From Nonlabens xiamenensis (GTDB lineage Bacteria; Bacteroidota; Bacteroidia; Flavobacteriales; Flavobacteriaceae): a stretch of 64,000 bases of DNA. The notes below the pieces were generated by a model, which saw only the letters and a list, made by a program, of their open reading frames with translations, had not been told where the DNA came from and did not search any database. This document shows positions 17,643 through 26,393 of this stretch, one piece after another. Position 1 is the first letter of the stretch. Each line of letters opens with the position of its first letter. The translations under genes were made by a program, and so were the position numbers. Location of the stretch: assembly GCF_003865345.1 (NCBI RefSeq), contig NZ_RMVE01000001.1, positions 496,001 to 560,000 of the forward strand, written 5' to 3'.

Positions 17643-18497
17643 TCAGCCTTTCATGAAAATTACGCCGTCTCCAGATCTTTTATTTTGAAAGCGTTCTTGC
17701 ATTTCTTTTTGCTTTTTGGCCTGCAAGTCATTAAAATCTTCCAATCCGATTTTCTTTCCTTTTTTAGGTTTTTCCAATTCAAAATCAGCCGGGTTCATCT
17801 CAATACGATCACAAAGTATGACTGTATTTCCATCCCTTAATTCCAAAATAAGTCCAGGTAATCCCTGGTAATTTCCTGGTCCATTGCTGATCGGGATGTC
17901 CATTGTAAACCAAGCAGTAATGACTCGTTCATCGCTCCCTGCCATCTCCAACAGTGATGTTTCAACTTCCTGCTCGTCTTTTTCCTCTTTTGGAAAAGTG
18001 TAGGTGGCTTTCATGGCCGTATAATTTCCTATCTTTTTAGATTCTCCGGTCAATTTCCAATCCAGTGGCTTGATCTGGTCAACGATCAAAAATTCTTTGC
18101 CCTGAATCTGGTCTTCGCGTATAAAAGTCTGGTCCACCAAGTTTTTATAGGTGGTCCCGTAAGTATCACCTCCTCCAGAGATTTCAATTGAAATACTCAT
18201 TCCGGATTGTGGTTTGGGCTTGGCTAATTCTTGCACCTTTTCATACAAAGATTCAGTACGTGAAAATTTTAAAGTGAATTCTGCTTTTCCAGCATTTTCC
18301 AACGCGGAAGCAATCATTTTTTGCATTTCTGGATCCAGTTTCTGCATTTTTTTCTGAAGGCTGTCATCTGATTTTTCCATTATCATTTTACTTTTGTAAT
18401 GGGCTATTCCAGTGATTTCCTGTTGGGCGTAGGATAGTTCCGCTTTCGCGAAAGCGATCACCAACAACAAACAAATAGTACGGGTAAATTTTTTCAT
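17643..18497 (-). CDS. GLPGLI family protein (second copy)
   Basis: About 284 residues from the ATG at 18497 (MKKFTRTICLLLVIAFAKA), chosen because it gives a standard signal peptide; an earlier in-frame ATG adds eight charged residues. The motif is GPGNYQGLPGLILEL near residue 206, preceded by WFTMDIPISNGP as in its neighbour. The signal peptide is partly encoded by an exact copy of the recurrent palindrome (18441-18456, I-A-F-A-K-A). It begins the minus-strand run of GLPGLI, GLPGLI and barrel, and is divergent from the histidine kinase gene; the shared intergenic region is 117 bases. Function is unknown for the family. Confidence 0.87.
   Translation of the reverse strand: MKKFTRTICLLLVIAFAKAELSYAQQEITGIAHYKSKMIMEKSDDSLQKKMQKLDPEMQKMIASALENAGKAEFTLKFSRTESLYEKVQELAKPKPQSGMSISIEISGGGDTYGTTYKNLVDQTFIREDQIQGKEFLIVDQIKPLDWKLTGESKKIGNYTAMKATYTFPKEEKDEQEVETSLLEMAGSDERVITAWFTMDIPISNGPGNYQGLPGLILELRDGNTVILCDRIEMNPADFELEKPKKGKKIGLEDFNDLQAKKQKEMQERFQNKRSGDGVIFMKG
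18441..18456. repeat. 16-bp palindrome CGCTTTCGCGAAAGCG (exact)
   Basis: Exact copy within the signal-peptide codons of the second GLPGLI gene. Confidence 0.9.
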
Positions 18498-18614
18498 GAG
18501 ACCTTGAATTTTGTGTTTCAAATATCAACTATTTTTATAGTTAAAGAACTTTCTTCTCGTTAATATATGTTAAGCAGCTTTTCGCTAAGGGTTTAAAGGT
18601 AGACCTTTGGTATT

Positions 18615-20129
18615 ATGAACGATAGAAAATATCATTTTCTTTTTGTCCTGATCAGTGTGGTCATCGCAGCCGTTCTGGCCATGCAGATTTATTGGAATTA
18701 CAAGAATTTCCAAGAGTCTGAGAAACAACTATTGTCTGAATTGCAAGTGAGCCTGGATCAGAGTGTGGAGGAATATTATACCGAATTTCTCGAGACTGAG
18801 CAGTACGGTATCATTGTAGAAGAGACCACCAACCGCATGGGCGAACTCAGTACTTTTTTTAAACGTCTGGACAGTATTAACAAAAGAGCTGGATATAGGG
18901 GCTTTGACCTCAATAATGTGAATGTCAGCGATATTTCTGAAATACGTATTTTCAGAGGAGCTGATATGAGTGACCTCAATGAGGTCGAACCTATGGAGGG
19001 TTTATGGAATTTACCTAACTATGATATCAGCCAGCCAGAACCTACCCCCAACTTTACTGGAATCAAATCCCAAACTTTTTTCTCAGATAGTCAGAATCTG
19101 AATGAAACTATTCGCGAACTGACCTCAAAGGTGATTTTCAGCATTCAGGAACCCATGAACCTGGAACAATTGGATAGCATTTTTTCCAGAAAGTTAGAAA
19201 ACAGGGATATCAAATTGGATTATAGCCTCCAACTTATCGAAAAGGATATTGAAAACCCGATGAATATGGGGCGCAATAAACGCATTAAAGCACAAAGCGA
19301 ATTGGTAGGAAAGGGAAAGCAGCTGAGCCTTGATTATAATAGCTTGTCGCGCAGTATCTTTGATAGAAATCTAACAGGCGTCATATTGAGTGGCCTGCTG
19401 ATTGCGAGTGTAGTGCTGTGTCTGTTCTACCTATTACAGATCATCAGAAAACAAAAAGCACTGGGGGAGATGAAAAATGATTTGATTTCCAACATCACCC
19501 ATGAATTTAAAACGCCTATTGCTACCGCCAGTGTCGCGCTGGAAGGTGTGCAGAGTTTTACCGACAGCGGAGATTTGGATAAAACCTCCCGCTATTTAAG
19601 CATGGGAAGGGAACAGCTCAGTAAACTCAATGGCATGGTAGAGCGTATTCTAGAGACCGCTACACTGGATAGTCGCGAACTCATGCTGCAAAAAAGCGAG
19701 GTAGCATTGGTGGACTTGGTCGAGGCCATTATTACCCGGTCGCAAAGCCAAACCAAAAAAGAGATTCAATGGACAACCAGCCATCCCGAAATCATTATCA
19801 ACGCAGATGCCTTCCATCTTGAAAATGCCATCAATAATTTACTGGACAATGCCATTAAGTACGGTGGTGAGCTCATTCATGTAAGTGTAAATAAATTGAG
19901 TCACCAGACCTCCATTGAAGTCACAGACAATGGAGCAGGATTAAGCGCCAAGGATGCCCGACTTATTTTTGATAAGTTCTATCGGGTAGGTAAAGGGAAC
20001 AGGCATGATGTGAAAGGTTTTGGTATAGGGTTGTTCTATACCAAATCCATCATCGAAAAACACAACGGTACAATTTCTGTAGCCGTACAACCAAAAACCA
20101 CTTTTAAAATCACTCTGCCCAATGAATAA
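18615..20129 (+). CDS. Membrane sensor histidine kinase
   Basis: A 504-residue two-component sensor. Transmembrane segment 1 is at about residues 9-26 and segment 2 at about 255-277, enclosing a periplasmic domain of about 230 residues of no recognised type. The HisKA block is ISNITHEFKTP with phospho-accepting His296. The HATPase domain shows the N box (NAINNLLDNAIKYG), the G1 box (DNGAGL) and the G2 box (GFGIGLFYT). No HAMP domain is evident between TM2 and HisKA. The 3' end overlaps the response-regulator gene by 8 bases, so the two are a cognate pair. The divergent GLPGLI/barrel genes are the obvious candidate targets, but no binding site was identified. Confidence 0.93.
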   Translation: MNDRKYHFLFVLISVVIAAVLAMQIYWNYKNFQESEKQLLSELQVSLDQSVEEYYTEFLETEQYGIIVEETTNRMGELSTFFKRLDSINKRAGYRGFDLNNVNVSDISEIRIFRGADMSDLNEVEPMEGLWNLPNYDISQPEPTPNFTGIKSQTFFSDSQNLNETIRELTSKVIFSIQEPMNLEQLDSIFSRKLENRDIKLDYSLQLIEKDIENPMNMGRNKRIKAQSELVGKGKQLSLDYNSLSRSIFDRNLTGVILSGLLIASVVLCLFYLLQIIRKQKALGEMKNDLISNITHEFKTPIATASVALEGVQSFTDSGDLDKTSRYLSMGREQLSKLNGMVERILETATLDSRELMLQKSEVALVDLVEAIITRSQSQTKKEIQWTTSHPEIIINADAFHLENAINNLLDNAIKYGGELIHVSVNKLSHQTSIEVTDNGAGLSAKDARLIFDKFYRVGKGNRHDVKGFGIGLFYTKSIIEKHNGTISVAVQPKTTFKITLPNE

Positions 20130-20811
20130 AGATACAATTGATATTATCCTCGCAGAAGATGAACCTGCATTAGGTATGATCGTTAAGGAAAGCCTGGAGA
20201 CCCGCGGATTCAAAGTAAGACATCGGGAAAACGGCGCAGAGGCCCTGGATGCCTTTCACGAACAGCAACCAGATATTTTGGTGCTGGACGTAATGATGCC
20301 ACAAATGGATGGTTTTGAAGTCGCCAAAAAAGTACGCTTGGAAAATGAAGAAGTGCCGATCATATTCTTGACAGCCAAATCCCAAACTGAAGATGTATTG
20401 GAAGGTTTTCACGTGGGAGGAAACGACTACCTCAAAAAACCGTTTTCTATGGAGGAGTTGATTGTGCGCATTGAAAATCTTTTGAGCCGACAAACTGTGC
20501 AAAAAACGGCTGCTGTCTATGAATTGGGTGACTTTAAATTCAATTTCCCCAAACAACAATTGATCTACAAGGATGACGAGGTGACAAAACTGACCCATAG
20601 AGAAGCTCATCTTCTTTACCATCTGGTGCTAAAAAAGAATAAAGTACTTGATCGTACTTTTATCCTCAAAAAGCTGTGGGGCAATGATGATTTCTTTTCG
20701 GGAAGGAGCATGGATGTCTTTATCACCAAACTCAGGAAGAAACTCGCCAGGGAAGAACGCCTTGAAATTGTCAATGTACGCGGTTACGGCTATAAGTTGA
20801 TCATGCCCTGA
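20122..20811 (+). CDS. OmpR-family response regulator
   Basis: A 229-residue regulator. The receiver domain (1-120) has the acidic patch E12-D13, phospho-accepting Asp56 (LVLDVMMP), the conserved Thr in FLTAK and Lys106 in LKKP. The DNA-binding winged helix (about 130-229) ends with the family signature VRGYGYKL. It is translationally coupled to the kinase gene (8-base overlap). The natural prediction is control of envelope genes, perhaps the divergent GLPGLI/barrel run. All key residues are present, so the pathway should be functional. Confidence 0.94.
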   Translation: MNKDTIDIILAEDEPALGMIVKESLETRGFKVRHRENGAEALDAFHEQQPDILVLDVMMPQMDGFEVAKKVRLENEEVPIIFLTAKSQTEDVLEGFHVGGNDYLKKPFSMEELIVRIENLLSRQTVQKTAAVYELGDFKFNFPKQQLIYKDDEVTKLTHREAHLLYHLVLKKNKVLDRTFILKKLWGNDDFFSGRSMDVFITKLRKKLAREERLEIVNVRGYGYKLIMP

Positions 20812-20858
20812 CCAAATTCTAGAGCACCCGCTGATTTCTTTTTGCTTAATTTACTCCC

Positions 20859-21692
20859 ATGAAAAAATATCTGTTGCTTTTTGGGTTGTGCTGCTGTGTT
20901 TGGGGAATTGCCCAGAAACCGTCGGTAGAACTAAGAGCTGACGCATTTTATGGTGTAGATGATTTTGATGCCTTATACTATGGCAAGGACAATGTATTTT
21001 ATAAAAAGCAGGCAGATCAACGCTTACAATTCTATGATGTCCAGTTGGGTGATCTTACCGAAGTGGACTTAATCAATCCGCTGAAAATACTGTTGTTCTA
21101 TAAGGATACGCAAACCGTCGTACTTGTAGATAACCGTTTGAATGAAACCCAGCGTATCATTCTCAACGAACTAGAACCTTACCGATTTTTTGAACATGCC
21201 CGACTGGCAGGGGAGCGCCGACTATGGCTACACGACTTGGACCAAAACCGTATTCAACTCTATGATTATATCCAGGAACGCGTGGTGGTCAATACGCCGG
21301 TACTTAAAAATGATGTCCAAAATTTGTTGACTGATTATAACTTTTGTCATGTTTGGAGTGATGGATACCTGCAAACTTTTAATACTTATGGGAGCGAGAC
21401 CGCCAGCCTGGAACTCGACCAGCCTAAACATCTTGGCTATGATTTTGGTACGTTGGTCGGTAAAAATAACGACGGATTCCATCTTTGGAAACTCAACGAG
21501 GATTATCGCTTTGATTCAATGGCGCTAGGACCTGCGTTGAACAGCCTGGGCAATTCAGATTTAAATTCTGCAAATCAAGCCGATCAAGACCTACAAAACC
21601 CCATCAAAAGCCTTTACCTAAAGGGTGGAAAACTTTATCTTTGGCGCGGTAAACGCGTGCTCGTTTACGATCTGAACCTGAATAAAAAGTAA
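20859..21692 (+). CDS. Secreted protein of unknown function, possible beta-propeller
   Basis: A 277-residue protein with a signal peptide (MKKYLLLFGLCCCVWGIAQ, cleavage near residue 19). The mature part is rich in short beta strands with repeated patterns such as RLQFYDVQLGD, RIQLYDY and KLYLWRGKRVLVYDLN, compatible with propeller blades, but I cannot assign a family. Only two bases separate its stop from the deoxynucleoside kinase ATG, implying cotranscription. A link to nucleotide metabolism is not evident from the sequence. The start ATG is followed at once by the signal peptide, so it is secure. Confidence 0.72.
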   Translation: MKKYLLLFGLCCCVWGIAQKPSVELRADAFYGVDDFDALYYGKDNVFYKKQADQRLQFYDVQLGDLTEVDLINPLKILLFYKDTQTVVLVDNRLNETQRIILNELEPYRFFEHARLAGERRLWLHDLDQNRIQLYDYIQERVVVNTPVLKNDVQNLLTDYNFCHVWSDGYLQTFNTYGSETASLELDQPKHLGYDFGTLVGKNNDGFHLWKLNEDYRFDSMALGPALNSLGNSDLNSANQADQDLQNPIKSLYLKGGKLYLWRGKRVLVYDLNLNKK

Positions 21693-21694
21693 AC

Positions 21695-22312
21695 ATGCAT
21701 ATAGCCGTTGCTGGAAACATAGGCGCTGGTAAAACCACGCTCACAAAACTGCTGGCCAAACACTATCGCTGGACTCCGCAATTTGAAGACGTATTAGAAA
21801 ATCCTTATCTGGAGGATTTCTATACAGATATGGAGCGTTGGTCCTTTAATCTTCAGGTTTATTTCCTCAACAGCAGATTCAGACAAGTATTGGAAATCAG
21901 AGAAAGTGGCAAGAAAATAATTCAGGACCGCACCATTTATGAGGATGCTAATATTTTTGCTCCCAACCTGCATGCCATGGGATTGTTGTCCCAACGCGAT
22001 TTTGATAATTATAGTTCGCTTTTTGACCTGATGGAAAAATTGGTTGCGGCACCGGATTTGTTGATCTACCTACGCAGTTCCATTCCCAATCTCGTCAAGC
22101 AAATCCATAAAAGAGGGCGTGATTATGAAAACAGTATCTCTATCGACTACCTGAGCAGGCTCAATGAGCGTTACGAGGCTTGGATCCATGGGTATGACAA
22201 GGGTAATCTTTTGATCATCGATGTGGATGAGATTGATTTTGTCAATGACCCTGAGGATTTGGGGAATATTATTAACCGTATCGACGCTGAATTAACCGGT
22301 CTCTTTGCTTGA
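21695..22312 (+). CDS. Deoxynucleoside kinase
   Basis: A 205-residue cytosolic kinase of the dNK/dGK/dCK family, which phosphorylates deoxynucleosides for salvage into dNTPs. The P-loop is GNIGAGKTT (residues 7-15). The substrate/Mg block is QDRTIYED near residue 78, the LID region carries RGRDYE, and the length is typical. It begins two bases after the upstream secreted-protein gene and ends 26 bases from the convergent receptor gene. The exact base specificity (purine or pyrimidine) cannot be deduced by eye. No odd residues were seen. Confidence 0.92.
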   Translation: MHIAVAGNIGAGKTTLTKLLAKHYRWTPQFEDVLENPYLEDFYTDMERWSFNLQVYFLNSRFRQVLEIRESGKKIIQDRTIYEDANIFAPNLHAMGLLSQRDFDNYSSLFDLMEKLVAAPDLLIYLRSSIPNLVKQIHKRGRDYENSISIDYLSRLNERYEAWIHGYDKGNLLIIDVDEIDFVNDPEDLGNIINRIDAELTGLFA

Positions 22313-22338
22313 CCTGAGGCATTCATATTTAGTGGTTT

Positions 22339-24483
22339 TTACAGATTATCCAACTGGTTGTCGTTACCTCCTATAGTCCAGAAAAATCCAACAAAAATAA
22401 AACGATCTGCAGCCTGGCCAATAGCCCTACGGTCAAACTGCCCGTTGACATCTGGGGTATTACTATACTGGTAATTAAATATATTGTCTCTTCCCAACAC
22501 ATTGGTCACCGATAGGAAAAGTATTTTTTGATCGTCAATTAAATACGCCCAATTCAGGTTCAGGCTCTGAAAAGACTTGGTTTTGTCATTCAGGAAGCCA
22601 GCTTTATTGGCGTTGGTATAATTTCTCCCACTGGTGTAGTTAAAGGTAATGCCCAGCTGAGATTTCCAGTCTTCCATCCAATATTTCCCAACCAGGCTTA
22701 AGTTGTGCTGGGCCGCAAAGTTAGGCGTGGCCTCTATTGGAAAATTACGGAATTTCCTCTGGGTGTCTAGATAGGAATAGCTCACCCAGTAATCTAAGTT
22801 TTTTACAGATTGCTCGTCCCTCCAAAAAAGGTCCAGACCAGCGGCATAACCCTCACCAGAATTATCAAATTCGCTCAGGAATCCTGGGCGCGCGGTGTCA
22901 TAGGTCAATAAGTTCTCATAATTTTTATAAAAAGCCTCGGCACGCAGCATGCGGTTGCTTTTCTTGTACATAAAATTAGCGATATAATGTTGCGCATTTT
23001 CTGTTTCCAAATCCTGGGCATACTGTTGGATATTGTTTTGGGCCTGCTGATAGAAATTTCCGTAGGCCAGGGAGATTTGCGCATGATCTGTTAGACTGAA
23101 CGCGGCGCTGAGTCTGGGTGAAATCTTTATTGCATCTGTAGCTTGGTAGTAATCCGCTCTTACTCCTGTTTTAAAGGCTACTTTTTTGGAGGCAAATATT
23201 TCTGCTTCCGCGAAAGCGCCCGTCAAACCGTAATCGATCCCAGAGGTAAACCTATTTCCATCAAAACGTCCGCTTTCTTCATAATCCACAAGAAATTGCT
23301 CTGCGCCAAAATTTAATTTAAAGTAGTTATTGTAGCGCTTCTTTAGTTTTAACTTGGCGTGAAATGCATCTTCCCTGGCGTCGATATGATTCTCTGCTAT
23401 GCCTAAATCATTGCCGTCATGGGCCAGGCTGATACCAGTGTCGATACTCCAGCTGTCTGACAATTGCCCATCATAATTCAAATTACCATAATAATTACGG
23501 TTCCTCAGACCAAAAAAGAAGCCATCTTCTATATTGATATCCTCTTGAATCAAACTGAAATTACTGTAGGAATAAGCGCTGTAAGCCTTGAACAAACCTT
23601 TATCCAATTCCCTTCTATACACCGCTTCACCACTTAATAGTTCGTACGGATCCACAAACTGGTTATTTTGCGGAATGACCTCGTTATAAGGTGCTAAATT
23701 GTAGTAGGTAGCATTTACACTTACACTGTTTTTATCCCATATTTCTGTGTGCCCCAGACTCCCCCCTACACTCATAAAACCCAGATCAGTTTTTTCCTCT
23801 ACGGGAAAATCGGTGGTGTTTAAGAGCAATACACTAGACAGGGCATCGCCATATTCTGCGCTGTATCCGCCGGTAGAGAATGTAATTCCGTCAAATAAAA
23901 AGGGAGAAAATCGCCCGCGGGTAGGAATGTTACCAGTGGTAGGCAAAAATGGACGGAACACCCGACTACCGTCAATAAAAATTTGAGTTTCATCTGCACT
24001 ACCTCCTCTTACAAAGAGTCGGCCATCATCTGCATTATTGGTCGTGCCTGGTAAAGTTTGCAAAGCACCTAAAACATCGCCTACGGCACCGGCCGTGGTC
24101 ACAATATCGAGCGGCTTAAGAACACTGGCCTCAGAACTGTCTCCTGCGCTCAAACTCCCTGCACTTAAAATCACGGTGTTTAAAGCATTCATGCTTTCGC
24201 GTAAGCGTATTTTCAAATCATTTAATTCAGTTACTGATGCTTGCAAGCTGTATTCTTCATAGCCTATATAACTGGCGATCAGGGTGGCCGTGGGGTTTTC
24301 TTCAGTTTGAAAAGAAAAGGCACCATTCAGATCTGTAGTAGTTCCATTATAGGTTCCTTCAAGATACACATTGACACCCATGATAGGCTGGCCCTGGAAG
24401 TCCATTACTGTACCAGTGATTTTGGTCTGAGCAGTGGAAAATAGACTGAAAGAAAATAATAAAAAGAAGGCTAAATTTTTCAT
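22339..24483 (-). CDS. TonB-dependent receptor with CarboxypepD_reg-like domain
   Basis: A 714-residue outer-membrane receptor. It has a signal peptide (about residues 1-19), a CarboxypepD_reg-like domain (about 20-105, GTVMDFQGQPIMGVNVYLEG) and a plug with RLFVRGGSADETQIFIDG (about 155-175), then a barrel to the C-terminus. It is shorter than SusC-type receptors and has no SusD neighbour, so small-ligand uptake (siderophore, vitamin or metal complex) is more likely than glycan uptake; the ligand is unknown. Two palindrome variants lie in the gene (23204-23218 and 24193-24207). The start is 152 bases from the divergent aminotransferase ATG. Confidence 0.9.
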   Translation of the reverse strand: MKNLAFFLLFSFSLFSTAQTKITGTVMDFQGQPIMGVNVYLEGTYNGTTTDLNGAFSFQTEENPTATLIASYIGYEEYSLQASVTELNDLKIRLRESMNALNTVILSAGSLSAGDSSEASVLKPLDIVTTAGAVGDVLGALQTLPGTTNNADDGRLFVRGGSADETQIFIDGSRVFRPFLPTTGNIPTRGRFSPFLFDGITFSTGGYSAEYGDALSSVLLLNTTDFPVEEKTDLGFMSVGGSLGHTEIWDKNSVSVNATYYNLAPYNEVIPQNNQFVDPYELLSGEAVYRRELDKGLFKAYSAYSYSNFSLIQEDINIEDGFFFGLRNRNYYGNLNYDGQLSDSWSIDTGISLAHDGNDLGIAENHIDAREDAFHAKLKLKKRYNNYFKLNFGAEQFLVDYEESGRFDGNRFTSGIDYGLTGAFAEAEIFASKKVAFKTGVRADYYQATDAIKISPRLSAAFSLTDHAQISLAYGNFYQQAQNNIQQYAQDLETENAQHYIANFMYKKSNRMLRAEAFYKNYENLLTYDTARPGFLSEFDNSGEGYAAGLDLFWRDEQSVKNLDYWVSYSYLDTQRKFRNFPIEATPNFAAQHNLSLVGKYWMEDWKSQLGITFNYTSGRNYTNANKAGFLNDKTKSFQSLNLNWAYLIDDQKILFLSVTNVLGRDNIFNYQYSNTPDVNGQFDRRAIGQAADRFIFVGFFWTIGGNDNQLDNL
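23204..23218. repeat. Palindrome variant GCTTCCGCGAAAGCG
   Basis: One mismatch to the core. It is inside the TonB-dependent receptor gene, read on the minus strand as A-F-A-E-A. Confidence 0.6.
24193..24207. repeat. Palindrome variant GCTTTCGCGTAAGCG
   Basis: One mismatch to the core. It is in the CarboxypepD_reg-like region of the receptor gene, read as R-L-R-E-S. Confidence 0.6.
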
Positions 24484-24635
24484 GATGTTTGGTTTGATGG
24501 TACAAACATGAAGAGGAATGCCCGTGAATAAAACTTCGTTCTACCGAACTGTAGAAAAATACAGATGTATTGTGTAAAGGCTCCTTTTTAAGGCTTTTTG
24601 ATCGGGTGATAGCTTTAGGTTTTGTATTTTCCAAT

Positions 24636-25772
24636 ATGATCAAATCTAAACTACCCCAAGTAAGCGACTCCATATTTACTACTATGAGTCGACTTGCCCA
24701 AAAATATGACGCGCTCAATCTATCTCAGGGATTCCCCAGTTTTCCTGTCGACCCAGTGCTTAAATCACTTCATCAAGAAGCCATTGGACAAGACCAAAAC
24801 CAATACGCCCCAATGGCTGGGTTACCAAAATTGCGGATCAAATTATCCCAGATGACCCAGGAACAGCACGGTGCCTTTTATGATCCAGATACAGAGATTT
24901 GTCTCACGGCTGGAGCGACTCAAGGCATCTTCAGTGCAATACAGGCTACCGTGCATCAAGGCGACGAAGTTATTTTGTTTACCCCAGCTTACGATTGCTA
25001 TGCGCCAGCGGTGGAACTGGCCGGTGGTAAGGTGATTGCCATACCCATGCAAGTACCTGAATTTACCATCGATTGGGAGCAAGTGGAACGTCAAGTGTCT
25101 GATCGCACCCGCATGATCATTATCAATTCGCCCCACAACCCCAGTGGTAATATGTTGACCCAACAAGATATGCTCGCCTTGCAGGAAATCGTACTCCGGC
25201 ACCAGCTTTATGTGTTGAGCGATGAGGTATATGAATACATTGCTTTTGACGGCCGTACACATTATAGTGCAGCAGCTTTTGAGGGTTTACGAGAGCGTAG
25301 TTTTGTCACTGGAAGTTTTGGTAAGACTTTTCACGTAACCGGATGGAAAATGGGTTATTGCTTGGCGCCGAAAGCCATGATGCAAGAATTTTTTAAGGTA
25401 CATCAATATGTGGTCTATTGCGTCAACCGTCCCGTGCAACAAGCTATTGCCCAGTACCTGAAACAACCTGAGCGGTATACCGAATTGGGAAAATATTACC
25501 AGCGCAAACGGGATTTGTTTCTTAATTTGATCAATGAAAGCCGATTCAAATACGTGCCAACACACGGATCTTATTTTCAATTGTTAGATTATTCTGCGAT
25601 CAGTGAGGAAGGTGATGTGGATTTTGCTAAACGTCTGACAAGGGATCATAAGATAGCCGGCATCCCCATTTCTGTTTTTATGGATGGAAATGACCCCAAA
25701 ATGTTGAGGTTTTGTTTTGCCAAAGAAGATGAAGAACTGGTGCAAGCAGCTACTATCCTCAACCGGCTCTAG
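24636..25772 (+). CDS. PLP-dependent aminotransferase, methionine/kynurenine aminotransferase type
   Basis: A 378-residue fold-type I aminotransferase (class I/II). The start at 24636 (MIKSKLPQVSDSIF) is preferred over an ORF extension of 22 codons because homologues begin there. Key residues are Asn168 (SPHNPSGN), Asp196 and Tyr199 (SDEVYEY) and the Schiff-base lysine Lys230 (GSFGKTFHVTGWKMGY). The opening LSQGFPSFPVD and the K-T-F-H-V-T-G-W-K-M-G block match the YbdL/KAT-like methionine aminotransferase group, which transaminates methionine or aromatic amino acids with 2-oxo acids. Precise specificity is inferred. The lipoprotein gene that follows starts 55 bases downstream. Confidence 0.88.
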   Translation: MIKSKLPQVSDSIFTTMSRLAQKYDALNLSQGFPSFPVDPVLKSLHQEAIGQDQNQYAPMAGLPKLRIKLSQMTQEQHGAFYDPDTEICLTAGATQGIFSAIQATVHQGDEVILFTPAYDCYAPAVELAGGKVIAIPMQVPEFTIDWEQVERQVSDRTRMIIINSPHNPSGNMLTQQDMLALQEIVLRHQLYVLSDEVYEYIAFDGRTHYSAAAFEGLRERSFVTGSFGKTFHVTGWKMGYCLAPKAMMQEFFKVHQYVVYCVNRPVQQAIAQYLKQPERYTELGKYYQRKRDLFLNLINESRFKYVPTHGSYFQLLDYSAISEEGDVDFAKRLTRDHKIAGIPISVFMDGNDPKMLRFCFAKEDEELVQAATILNRL

Positions 25773-25826
25773 TTAATGAAATGGCAGAGGATTTGCTACG
25801 CATTTAAAAATGAAGTTATAGATATT

Positions 25827-26315
25827 ATGAAATACCTAATTGCTTTGGCCTGTTTGGCCTTAATTTCCTGTAATTCCCAAAAAATTTCTGCTACCAAGAA
25901 AGCGGAAAACTATAATCTGAATGAACGTCCTTATGCCCAAGAATGGTTGGGCGGTGCTCCAGGCTCCGGCAGCGGAATAGATCTTTACCTGCCTGCTAGC
26001 CTTATACTCAACGCCGAGCTTCAAGCGGTGTATTTTAGGAATATGACCAGTACCCAATTGCGTTTTACCAACAACATCAAAAACATGACCGTGACTCGGT
26101 TCAACCAACCAATCAATAAGGATTTGGTGATGGATATCGACCAACAAAAAGAAATGCAAAACACCCCACCCGAAGCCTTGGATTTCCCTTTTCCGCTGGA
26201 GGATGATGAAGCGGTGGTAGAGGTCAAACGCGATGGAAAAAGCGAATATATCAAAGTAACTGGAATCGAGTATAAGGAACCCATTGCCTACCCGGAAATG
26301 CGTCCAGAGAAATGA
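25827..26315 (+). CDS. Small lipoprotein of unknown function
   Basis: About 162 residues from the ATG at 25827 (MKYLIALACLALISCNSQ), chosen because it starts a lipoprotein signal peptide with lipobox LISC and Cys15; an upstream in-frame ATG at 25776 would bury the signal. The mature part contains YAQEWLGGAPGSGSGIDLYLP and a beta-rich body. It is not a family I can name with confidence. It follows the aminotransferase on the same strand and may be cotranscribed with it. Probable location: inner or outer membrane, facing the periplasm. Confidence 0.68.
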   Translation: MKYLIALACLALISCNSQKISATKKAENYNLNERPYAQEWLGGAPGSGSGIDLYLPASLILNAELQAVYFRNMTSTQLRFTNNIKNMTVTRFNQPINKDLVMDIDQQKEMQNTPPEALDFPFPLEDDEAVVEVKRDGKSEYIKVTGIEYKEPIAYPEMRPEK

Positions 26316-26364
26316 GTACACGCATTCTTTTTCAAGTCCAGATGTTGGATAACCACTAGAATCG

Positions 26365-26372
26365 TATTTTTG
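26365..26372 (+). promoter_or_regulatory. Putative promoter of the flippase-dut operon
   Basis: TATTTTTG fits TAnnTTTG. A TTG at 26345-26347 lies 17 bases upstream, near the expected -33 spacing. The predicted transcript starts about 15 bases before the TTG start codon. Confidence 0.45.
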
Positions 26373-26393
26373 GCTGAACTAAGTCATTAGGCA

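Noticed and set aside
25860-26321. Open frame of 153 codons on the minus strand opposite the small lipoprotein gene
   Set aside because: The plus strand encodes a proper lipoprotein signal peptide with lipobox; the antisense frame has no such feature.
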